Below are positions 27,442-35,529 of a stretch of DNA of 64,000 nucleotides, one piece after another. Each line of letters starts with the position of its first letter. The stretch's first letter is position 1. Below the pieces are notes generated by a model, which saw nothing but the letters and a program-made list of their open reading frames with translations, was not told the origin of the DNA and did no database searches. The stretch lies in the NCBI RefSeq assembly GCF_017873815.1, contig NZ_JAGGKQ010000006.1:62001-126000 (forward strand), in the 5' to 3' direction. Made by a program: the position numbers and the translations under genes. Source of the stretch: Halorubrum alkaliphilum. Lineage in GTDB: Archaea > Halobacteriota > Halobacteria > Halobacteriales > Haloferacaceae.

Positions 27442-28452
27442 TCAACGCGGATATTGTCGGCCCAACTCGATGCCGTCGGTCGGTTCCGTGTCGGATCCCT
27501 CGTCGTTCGATCCGTCGTCCGGAGTTCCGCCTGCCGACTCCGGACTCGCCGACTCGTCGCCCGGACTCACGCTACCGGTTCGGTAGCCGGCCATGTCGAG
27601 CGTGACGTACTCGAAGCCGAGATCCGTCAGGTGCTCGTGGACCGCGTCCGCGAAGGCCGGGTCGAGCGCGCGTTCCAACTCGTCGGGCGCGATCTCGACG
27701 CGCGCCAGCCCGTCGTGGTCGCGGACGCGGAACCCTTCGAACCCCCACTCCCGAAGCAGTCGCTCGGCCTTCTCCACCCGCGAGAGACGCTCCTCGGTCA
27801 CTTCGAGACCGGTGGGGATCCGCGAGGAGAGACACGCCATCGACGGCTTGTCCGCGACCGACAGCTCGTATGCCTCGGCTATCGCTCGCACCTCCGCCTT
27901 CGTGATCCCGGCGTCCAGCAGCGGGGAGGCGACGTTCAGCTCCTCGACCGCGCGGAGTCCCGGCCGGTGTCCCTCACCCGGGTCGTCCGCGTTCGTCCCG
28001 TCACAGACGGTCCCGATCCCGAGTTCGTGGGCCCGGTCGTACATCCGTCCGAGCCGCATCGTCCGGCAGTGGTAACACCGGTCGCCGTCGTTGGCGACAA
28101 AGTCGGGGTCGTCGAGCTCCGAGAACGTCACCGTGTCGTGGCGGATCCCGATCTCCTCGGCGACCGTCCGGGCATCGTCGAGCTCCGCAGCCGGGAGCGT
28201 CTCGCTGCGGGCCGTACACGCAACCGCGTCGTCGCCGAGCGCGTCGTGTGCCAAGGCGGCGACCACCGACGAGTCCACGCCGCCCGAGAAGGCGACCAGC
28301 ACTCCCTCGCGGTCGGCCAGCGCGTCGCGAGCCGCGCGCGCCTTCGCGGCAGTGTCGGGATCGAGGGACTCGCCGGTCCCGACTCCCTCGTCGTCCGTCC
28401 CGTTCCCGCCGACGGCGAGCCGGTCCCCGACCGTAGGAGCGTCCTGGTTCAT
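27442..28452 (-). CDS. larE: LarE-type ATP-dependent sulfur transferase (PP-loop)
   Basis: A 336-residue PP-loop enzyme. The ATP-binding loop is SGGVDSS (residues 56-62). LarE adds sulfur to the nickel-pincer cofactor precursor used by lactate racemase and related enzymes. Three cysteines are positioned like those of the cluster-binding LarE proteins: C126 and C129 in RCYHC, and C207 in SMACLSSRIP. The single-cysteine type loses its own cysteine sulfur; the three-cysteine type binds a [4Fe-4S] cluster, so this one is probably of the latter kind (inference). No larA, larB or larC is in the window. The C-terminal 40 residues are acidic and probably disordered. Confidence 0.87.
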   Translation of the reverse strand: MNQDAPTVGDRLAVGGNGTDDEGVGTGESLDPDTAAKARAARDALADREGVLVAFSGGVDSSVVAALAHDALGDDAVACTARSETLPAAELDDARTVAEEIGIRHDTVTFSELDDPDFVANDGDRCYHCRTMRLGRMYDRAHELGIGTVCDGTNADDPGEGHRPGLRAVEELNVASPLLDAGITKAEVRAIAEAYELSVADKPSMACLSSRIPTGLEVTEERLSRVEKAERLLREWGFEGFRVRDHDGLARVEIAPDELERALDPAFADAVHEHLTDLGFEYVTLDMAGYRTGSVSPGDESASPESAGGTPDDGSNDEGSDTEPTDGIELGRQYPR

Positions 28453-28561
28453 GGGTCGCGTTCGGCGGCGGCGGAAAAAAACGCGTCGGCGTCGGATCGG
28501 GAGGCGATATCACGTCCGCGACCCCTATCCTTTTGCGCGTTGCCGCGATACCGACGTATGA

Positions 28562-30574
28562 ATGGAGCTGGAGGCGATCCCCGGCGTCGGCGAGAAGACG
28601 GCGCGGGCGCTGCGCGCGCTCGACGATCCCGAGGCGACCGTGGAGTCCGGCGACGTCGCCGCCATCGCCCGCGCGCCCGGTGTCAACGAGGCGCGAGCGG
28701 CCCGCGTCGCCCGCGGCGCGATCCGGAAACGGCACGACGACGCCGGCCGCGTCCTGGCGACCGACCGCTCCCGGGAGGTGTACCGCGACGCCCTCGGTCT
28801 GCTCACTGAGCGCGCGGTCACCGACTACGCCGAAAAGCGGCTGGAGACGTTCTACCCGAGCGGTTCGGGCTCGCGGATCGCCGAGGCACAGGCGTTCGCC
28901 GCGGACGCGATGGACTACGATCCGGATCCGACCGTTCTCGACGCGCTCGCGGGCGTCGAGCCCCTGACCGACCCCGCGACCGTCCGCGTCCGGGACCGGT
29001 GTCTCGCGACCGCCGACGCCGAGCGATACGCGGAAGCGGAGGCCGCGGTCCCCGAGCTCTCCGTCGAGACGGTCGAGGACGCCCGCGACATCGCCGAGCT
29101 CGCGCGGTCGTACGCGACCGTGATCGTCCTCGACGAGAGCTTTGCGGGGATGGACGTCGAGGGCGACGTCCACGTCCGGCCGGACGCGCTGGAGACGCCC
29201 GCCGAGACGGTACCCGAACGCCTGCTCGCCTTCTTCGCCGAGAACCGTGACCGACTGGAGGCCGCGATCGGAGTCCACGAGGCGGCCGGTATCGCGGCGG
29301 ACGCGCCGGCCGACCTCGACCGACTGCGGGACGCACTCGCCAGACTGGACGACGACGGGACGATCGTCGGCGACGCGGAGCTGACGCGGCTGACCGACGC
29401 GGTCGACGACCTCGACGCCGCGGTCTCGACGGCGGAGTCCGTCGCCGACGATCGCCTCCGGGAGGCGATCCGCGAGCGCGACGTGACCATCGAGGGGACC
29501 GACTTCCTCTCCCTCGTCGAGCAGGGCGCACGCGTCGACTCGCTTCTGGATCGGGAGCTCGCCGACGAGTACGACGCGGCGATGGCGAGCGCCCGCGACC
29601 ACCTCGTCGACGCGCTGGAGCTGGAACCGGACGAGGCCGAACTCGCCGGCCGCGTCTTCGGCGGCGACCCTTCGTTCCCCGTCGATCACGACGAGACCGC
29701 CGTCTCCCGGCTCGAAACCGAACTCGCCGCCGCCCGCGACCGCCGGGCTGCGCGCCTAAAGGCCGAGCTCGCGGACGACCTCGGCGATCTCCGGGAGCCG
29801 GTCGAAGCGCTGGTGCGAGACGCTCTTGAACTCGATGTCGAGCTGGCGGTCGCCCGGTTCGCCCGCGACTTCGACTGCGTGCTGCCGGAAGTGGTCGGTC
29901 CGGACGAGGACGGGACGGCGGAGGGTGGTGAGACCGCGGGGTTCCGGATCGAGGGCGGTCGCTCGCCGCTGCTCGACGTCGAGTTCGCCGAGGTCGACCC
30001 CGTCGACTACGCGGTGTCAGGGACAACGCTGCTCTCGGGGGTGAACTCCGGCGGCAAGACCTCGACGCTGGATCTGGTCGCCCTGGTCGTCGTGCTCGCA
30101 CAGATGGGGATGCCGGTTCCGGCCGAGTCGGCGACGGTCGAGCGCTTCGAGGAGATCCACTACTACGCGAAATCGCAGGGCACCCTCGACGCGGGCGCGT
30201 TCGAGGCGACGCTCCGGGACTTCGGCGACCTCGTCGAGGGAGCGGACGGTCGGCTCGTCTTGGTCGACGAACTGGAGTCGATCACGGAGCCGGGCGCGTC
30301 CGCGAAGATCATCGCCGGCATCCTGGAGGCACTCGACGGGCAGGACGCGACCGCGGTGTTCGTCTCGCATTTGGCCCGCGAGATCCGCGAGGCGGCCGAC
30401 TTCGATATCGCGGTCGACGGGATAGAGGCCGAAGGGCTCGTCGACGGCGAGTTGCGGGTGAACCGCTCGCCGAAGAAGGGACACCTCGCGCGGTCGACGC
30501 CGGAGCTCATCGTCGAGAAGCTCGCCGGGGACCGCGAGAGCGATTTTTACGGGACGCTCCTTGAGAAGTTCTGA
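28562..30574 (+). CDS. MutS-related ATPase with N-terminal helix-hairpin-helix
   Basis: A 670-residue protein. The start MELEAIPGVGEKTARALRAL is a helix-hairpin-helix DNA-binding motif, repeated as IARAPGVNEARAARVAR. The middle is helical and acidic. The C-terminal third is a MutS ATPase with Walker A GVNSGGKTST (about 493-502), Walker B LVLVDELES (about 564-572) and ATAVFVSHL. It lacks the mismatch-recognition domain I and a C-terminal Smr nuclease, so it is not classical MutS1. It belongs with archaeal MutS5-like proteins; role in recombination or repair is inferred. It converges with mgtE. Confidence 0.85.
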   Translation: MELEAIPGVGEKTARALRALDDPEATVESGDVAAIARAPGVNEARAARVARGAIRKRHDDAGRVLATDRSREVYRDALGLLTERAVTDYAEKRLETFYPSGSGSRIAEAQAFAADAMDYDPDPTVLDALAGVEPLTDPATVRVRDRCLATADAERYAEAEAAVPELSVETVEDARDIAELARSYATVIVLDESFAGMDVEGDVHVRPDALETPAETVPERLLAFFAENRDRLEAAIGVHEAAGIAADAPADLDRLRDALARLDDDGTIVGDAELTRLTDAVDDLDAAVSTAESVADDRLREAIRERDVTIEGTDFLSLVEQGARVDSLLDRELADEYDAAMASARDHLVDALELEPDEAELAGRVFGGDPSFPVDHDETAVSRLETELAAARDRRAARLKAELADDLGDLREPVEALVRDALELDVELAVARFARDFDCVLPEVVGPDEDGTAEGGETAGFRIEGGRSPLLDVEFAEVDPVDYAVSGTTLLSGVNSGGKTSTLDLVALVVVLAQMGMPVPAESATVERFEEIHYYAKSQGTLDAGAFEATLRDFGDLVEGADGRLVLVDELESITEPGASAKIIAGILEALDGQDATAVFVSHLAREIREAADFDIAVDGIEAEGLVDGELRVNRSPKKGHLARSTPELIVEKLAGDRESDFYGTLLEKF

Positions 30575-30608
30575 GACCGGAGTCAGGTACGAGAGGGCCG
30601 CAACCGAG

Positions 30609-31868
30609 CTACAGCAGCACCGCCTGCGCCAGTCCGAGGAAGACGAAGAAGCCCAACACATCGGTGGCGGTGGTGATGAAGATCGTCGCGGACGTCGCCG
30701 GGTCATAGCCGAGTCTGTCGAGTATCAGCGGGGTGAGGGCACCGAAGAACCCCGCGATGACGAGGTTTGCGACCATCGAGACCCCGATGACCGCGCCGAG
30801 CAGGAGCCCGAACTCCCCGAACGAGAACGCGATGGCGATCACCGCGACCAGCGCGCCAGTAATGAACCCGTTGACCGCCCCGGCAGCAACCTCGTTCACG
30901 ATGACGCGTTTACCGGTCGAGAGCGAGACTTGGCCGAGCGAGATGCCGCGGACGGTGACCGCCATCGCCTGCGTCCCGGCGTTGCCACCCATTCCGGCGA
31001 CGACCGGCATGTAGGCGGCGAGGATCGCGACGGCGGCGATCGTCGATTCGAAGAGGCCGACGACTGCTGCGGCCATGAACGCCGTACCGAGGTTGAGAAT
31101 CAGCCACTTGTACCGCCGTCGGACCTTCTCTGCGGGCCCGTCAAGGACGCCCTCCTCCTCGGAGACGCCGGTGAGGTCGTACAGGGTTTCGCCGGCCGCC
31201 TCGTCGATCAGTCTGAGGAGGTCGCTGGCGTGGATCACGCCGAGGATATCGTTCTCCTCGTCGAGTACGGCGACCGTCCGCTCGCTGTTCTGACGGAACA
31301 CCTCCAACACCTCCTCGTCCTCGCGGTCGTACCTCACCGACGGCGTCTCCTGGATGTAGTCGGTGACCGGCTCCGAGTCCGAATCCGCAACCGAGAGCGC
31401 CGCGCCCGGTAGCTCGCCGAGCAGCTCCCCGTCATCGGTGACGAAGATCGTCGGCACGCGGCCGGTCCGGTCCTCGAACTGGCGCACTCGCTCCGTCACC
31501 TTCCCGAACGATCGGTCGGCGTCGACGGTGACGTAATCGAGATTCATCACGCCCGCCGCGCTCTCCGGGTCGAACGACAGCAAAAAGTCGACCTTCTCGC
31601 GTCGGCTGCTATCGAGCGTCGCCAGCAGCGTTTCGCGGGTCGACTCGTCGACGTATCCGAGGACGTCCGTGATCTCGTCGGGGTCGAGGCGATCGACGAA
31701 CGCCTCCAACTGCGCGGGACTGAGCCCGTTTGCGACCGTGTCTCGAACACTTTCGGCCAGTGCGAAGAACACGTCTCGCCACTCCGACTCCGGAAGGCCG
31801 GTAAACGCCGTCGCCGGCTCCGAAGACATCGATATGGCCTCCAGTCTGTCCGTCCGATCGCTGTCCAT
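30609..31868 (-). CDS. mgtE: MgtE-family magnesium transporter
   Basis: A 419-residue protein in the standard MgtE order: cytosolic helical N domain (to about residue 120), a CBS pair (about 125-245) ending GVIHASDLLRLIDE, then five membrane helices with the pore signature PVVAGMGGNAGTQAM. It conducts Mg2+ and closes when the CBS domain binds magnesium. I chose ATG 31868 (MDSDRTDRLEAI), because a GTTTAGTG box on the minus strand lies about 27 bases upstream; MSSEPATAF at 31829 is an alternative. Confidence 0.92.
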   Translation of the reverse strand: MDSDRTDRLEAISMSSEPATAFTGLPESEWRDVFFALAESVRDTVANGLSPAQLEAFVDRLDPDEITDVLGYVDESTRETLLATLDSSRREKVDFLLSFDPESAAGVMNLDYVTVDADRSFGKVTERVRQFEDRTGRVPTIFVTDDGELLGELPGAALSVADSDSEPVTDYIQETPSVRYDREDEEVLEVFRQNSERTVAVLDEENDILGVIHASDLLRLIDEAAGETLYDLTGVSEEEGVLDGPAEKVRRRYKWLILNLGTAFMAAAVVGLFESTIAAVAILAAYMPVVAGMGGNAGTQAMAVTVRGISLGQVSLSTGKRVIVNEVAAGAVNGFITGALVAVIAIAFSFGEFGLLLGAVIGVSMVANLVIAGFFGALTPLILDRLGYDPATSATIFITTATDVLGFFVFLGLAQAVLL

Positions 31869-31969
31869 ACACCGTCCCCAATAGCCGCACACTAAACGAT
31901 GCCGTCTCCGACAGAGCCATCACGGTCGGCGGTCGAGTCGTGGGTCCGACGACGGCTCACACCCGAGGG

Positions 31970-31978
31970 TTAAAATAT
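31970..31978 (+). promoter_or_regulatory. TATA-like box for ridA
   Basis: TTAAAATAT lies 23-31 bases before the ATG at 32001, a good match for a leaderless haloarchaeal promoter. Confidence 0.55.
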
Positions 31979-32000
31979 CGACATTGAGTCGAAGGGGACG

Positions 32001-32384
32001 ATGAAAGAGATCACCAGCGACGACGTTCCGGCGGCGCTCGGGCCGTACTCACAGGGGATCATCAGCGGCGACACCGTCCACGTATCGGGGAAGTCCGGCG
32101 AGGACCCCGAAACCGGCGAGCTTCCCGACACGGTCGCCGAGGAGACGAAGGCAACCCTGCGAAACGTGGAGACGGTTCTCGAAGCCGCCGGGACGACCGC
32201 CGACTCGATCGTGAGCGCGACCGTCTATCTCACGGACATGGACGACTACGACGAGGTGAACCGGGGGTACCGTTCGTACCTGAGCGAGCCGTATCCGGCC
32301 CGGACCTGTGTTGAGGTGTCCCGGCTGCCCGCGCCGATCTCGGTCGAGATCACGGTCACCGCTGAGCTCGACGACGGAAGGTAG
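32001..32384 (+). CDS. ridA: RidA-family imine deaminase
   Basis: A 127-residue RidA/YjgF protein. These trimers hydrolyse reactive 2-aminoacrylate and other enamines/imines. The substrate-binding arginine is R101 in YPARTCVEVSRLP, with AALGPYSQGI at the N-terminus and the acidic residue in ISVEITVTAE. In the loop usually reading SGQxPxDPETGEL the sequence is SGKSGEDPETGEL. Preceded by a clear TATA-like box. Confidence 0.93.
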   Translation: MKEITSDDVPAALGPYSQGIISGDTVHVSGKSGEDPETGELPDTVAEETKATLRNVETVLEAAGTTADSIVSATVYLTDMDDYDEVNRGYRSYLSEPYPARTCVEVSRLPAPISVEITVTAELDDGR

Positions 32385-32436
32385 GCGGAGTGGCTCCGGC
32401 GACGAAAAGTAGCGGTCGATTCCGGCGACCGACTGC

Positions 32437-35388
32437 TCAGTCGTCGTCCGCGACCGCCGGCTTTCGTCGGTCGTTCCGGGGGCCTTCGAGGTCGACATCG
32501 GGGAGGAGGTCGCGGAGGTATCGACCGGTGTGTGAGTCGTCGTCGTGAGCGATCGATTCGGGCGTGCCGCTCGCGACGAGTTCACCGCCGCCCTCGCCGC
32601 CCTCGGGACCCAGATCGATCACGCGGTCGGCGTTCTTAACGAGGTCCAGCTCGTGTTCGATGACGACGACCGTGTTGCCGCCGTCGACGAGCCGGTGGAG
32701 CACGTCGATCAGCTTGCGTTCGTCCTCCTTATGAAGGCCCGTCGTCGGCTCGTCGAGCAGGTAGAGAGTGTCGCCGGTCGCCTTCTTCCCGAGCTCCTCG
32801 GCGAGCTTGACGCGTTGCGCCTCGCCGCCCGAGAGCGTAGTAGAGGGTTGGCCGAGCTCCATGTAGCCGAGCCCGACGTCTTTTAAGAGTTTGAGTCGGC
32901 GCTGGAGCCCCTGGTGGCTCTCGAAGAAGTCGTACGCCTCCTCGACGCTCATGTCGAGCACGTCGGCGATGGTCGCGCCCTTATAGGTGACGTCGAGCGT
33001 CTCGTCGTTGTACCGCGCGCCGCCACACTGCTCGCAGGGGACGTACACGTCCGAGAGGAAGTTCATCTCGATCTTGACGGTACCCTGTCCGCCACACTCC
33101 TCACAGCGGCCGCCCTTCACGTTGAAGGAGAAGCGCCCCTTCTTATACCCCCGCCGCTGGGCGAGTTTGGTCTCCGCGAACAGCTCCCGGACGTAGTCGA
33201 ACACGTCCGTGTACGTCGCCGGGTTCGACCGGGGCGTCCGGCCGATCGGCGACTGGTCGATGAGCCGCACCGTCTCGATCCCCTCGATCCCCTCGATCGT
33301 GTCGTGCTCGCCGGGGTCGACCGAGGTGTTGTCGTTCATCTCGCGGACGAGCCCCTTATATAGTATGTCGTGGACCAGCGTCGACTTCCCGGAGCCGGAG
33401 ACGCCGGTGACGGCCGTGAGCGTCCCGAGTGGAATCGGGGCGTCGAGATCTGTTAAGTTGTGCTGGCGCGCCCCTCGCACGACCAGCTCGCCATCGGGGT
33501 CGCGCCGCTCGTCGGGGACGGGGATCGCCTTTCGTCCCGAGAGGTAGTCCGCGGTGATCGACTCGTCGGCGTCGACGATGTCGTCGAACTCGCCCTGCGC
33601 GACGACCTCGCCGCCGCGCTTGCCGGGGCCGGGCCCCATGTCTATCACGTGGTCGGCGCGCCGCATCGTCTCCTCGTCGTGTTCGACGACGACGAGGGTG
33701 TTTCCGAGATCCCGGAGCCCGGTGAGCGTGTCGAGCAGGCGGTCGTTGTCGCGCTGGTGGAGCCCGATCGACGGCTCATCGAGCACGTAGAGCACGCCGA
33801 CGAGGCCAGAACCGACCTGCGTCGCGAGTCGGATTCGCTGGCTCTCGCCACCGGAGAGCGTCGACGCCTCGCGGTCGAGCGTGAGGTATTCGAGCCCGAC
33901 CTCCTCCATGAAGCCGAGCCGCGCGCGGATCTCTTTTAATATCTCCTCGGCGATCTTGGTGTCGCGCTCGCTCAGGTGCTCCTCCATCCCCTCGAAGTGT
34001 CGCCGTGCGTCGCCGATCGACAACCGGTTCACTTCGGTGATCGGTGTACCGTCGACAAGGACGTGTCGCGACTGCTCTTTTAAACGGGTCCCATCACACT
34101 CGGGACAGGTCGTCACCGCCATGTACTCCTCGATGTGCTCGCGGGTCGACTGGGAGTCCGTCTCGACGTGGCGGCGTTCGAGGTTGGGGATGACGCCCTC
34201 GAAGCGCTTCTCCTTCCGGCGCGTCCCGTTCTTCGTCTGGCGGGTGAACACGACCTGTCGGTCCGTCCCGTAGAGGAACTGCCGGCGAACGTCCTCGTCC
34301 AGCTCGTTCCACGGCGTGTCGGTCGAGACGCCGAAGTGGTCCGCGACGTTGTCGATCCGGGTCCGGTAGTACGACCGGTTGTACGACCACGCCTCGAAAA
34401 CGTTTTTGAGAGGTTTCTCCGGGTCCTCGATCACGAGGTCCTCGTCGACTTCCTTCGTCGAGCCGATCCCCTCACACTCGGGACACGCGCCGTACGGACT
34501 GTTAAACGAGAACGACCGGGTCTCGATCGCCGAGAACTGGAAGTCGGAGTTGGGGTTGCCGAGTTCCTCGGAGAACTCGACTTCGAGCCTATCGTCGCCG
34601 TCGGCATCCGCCGCGAGCGACCCGGTCGACCGGGTGTTGGAGGCGAAGGGCACGTCCTCGGGCGGATCGGGAACGATCAGCTTGAGCGCACCGTCGGCCT
34701 CCTCTAGGGCGGTCTCAACCGAGTCCGTGATCCGCGAGCGGGCGTCCGGCGACACTCGGACCCGGTCGACGACCACGTCGATCGTGTGGTCGTAGTTCTG
34801 GTCGAGGTCGGGGTCGTCAAGCGTGAGATCCGTGGGCTCGCCGTCGACCTCGACGCGGGCGTACCCGTCGCTCACCAGCTCCTCGAACAGCTCCTCAAAC
34901 GCGCCCTTCTGGTCGCGGACGACCGGTGCGGCGATCTTCGCGCGGGTCCCCTCGGGCAGTTCGAGGATCTGTGCGACCATGTCCTGTGCCGACTGCTCGC
35001 CGACCGGCTCGCCGGTGACGGGATCGTACTGCGTGCCGACTCGCGCGTACAGGAGTCGGAGGTAGTCGTGTAGCTCGGTGACCGTCCCCACCGTCGACCG
35101 GGGGTTGTTGGCGGCGTTCTTTTGGTCGATGGAGATGGCGGGCGAGAGTCCCTCGACGGCCTCCACCTGCGGTTTGTCCATCTGCCCGAGGAAGTTGCGC
35201 GCGTACGCCGACAGCGACTCGATGTACCGTCGCTGCCCCTCGGCGTACACCGTGTCGAACGCGAGCGACGACTTACCCGACCCTGAGAGGCCGGTGACGA
35301 CCGTGAACTCCTCGCGCGGGATCCGGACGTCGAGGTCCTTGAGGTTGTGCTCCTCCGCACCGCGGACCTCGATGTAGTCCTTGCTCAT
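32437..35388 (-). CDS. uvrA: UvrABC excinuclease subunit A
   Basis: A 983-residue damage-recognition ATPase of nucleotide excision repair. It carries two ABC modules: first Walker A GLSGSGKSSLAF near residue 35 and signature TLSGGESQRIRLA, second Walker A GVSGSGKSTLVHDIL and signature TLSGGEAQRVKLA. Zinc-binding cysteines are seen in CPECEGIG, CPECDGTRL, and the CEECGGQG...CEQCGGARY pair. Length is full for the family. Bacterial-type UvrABC is standard in haloarchaea; uvrB and uvrC are not in this window. Confidence 0.97.
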   Translation of the reverse strand: MSKDYIEVRGAEEHNLKDLDVRIPREEFTVVTGLSGSGKSSLAFDTVYAEGQRRYIESLSAYARNFLGQMDKPQVEAVEGLSPAISIDQKNAANNPRSTVGTVTELHDYLRLLYARVGTQYDPVTGEPVGEQSAQDMVAQILELPEGTRAKIAAPVVRDQKGAFEELFEELVSDGYARVEVDGEPTDLTLDDPDLDQNYDHTIDVVVDRVRVSPDARSRITDSVETALEEADGALKLIVPDPPEDVPFASNTRSTGSLAADADGDDRLEVEFSEELGNPNSDFQFSAIETRSFSFNSPYGACPECEGIGSTKEVDEDLVIEDPEKPLKNVFEAWSYNRSYYRTRIDNVADHFGVSTDTPWNELDEDVRRQFLYGTDRQVVFTRQTKNGTRRKEKRFEGVIPNLERRHVETDSQSTREHIEEYMAVTTCPECDGTRLKEQSRHVLVDGTPITEVNRLSIGDARRHFEGMEEHLSERDTKIAEEILKEIRARLGFMEEVGLEYLTLDREASTLSGGESQRIRLATQVGSGLVGVLYVLDEPSIGLHQRDNDRLLDTLTGLRDLGNTLVVVEHDEETMRRADHVIDMGPGPGKRGGEVVAQGEFDDIVDADESITADYLSGRKAIPVPDERRDPDGELVVRGARQHNLTDLDAPIPLGTLTAVTGVSGSGKSTLVHDILYKGLVREMNDNTSVDPGEHDTIEGIEGIETVRLIDQSPIGRTPRSNPATYTDVFDYVRELFAETKLAQRRGYKKGRFSFNVKGGRCEECGGQGTVKIEMNFLSDVYVPCEQCGGARYNDETLDVTYKGATIADVLDMSVEEAYDFFESHQGLQRRLKLLKDVGLGYMELGQPSTTLSGGEAQRVKLAEELGKKATGDTLYLLDEPTTGLHKEDERKLIDVLHRLVDGGNTVVVIEHELDLVKNADRVIDLGPEGGEGGGELVASGTPESIAHDDDSHTGRYLRDLLPDVDLEGPRNDRRKPAVADDD

Positions 35389-35529
35389 TCTGGTCGCGTG
35401 TTACGCCCGCGCGCGGGAATACTCGTCGGTCTCGGCGATCCGACGGCGCGACTCTCGGCGATCCGACGGCGTGGATATCGACGGTCCGGCGAACCAACGA
35501 GCGTCGTCCGGAGCCGCCGAGGGCGGCGG

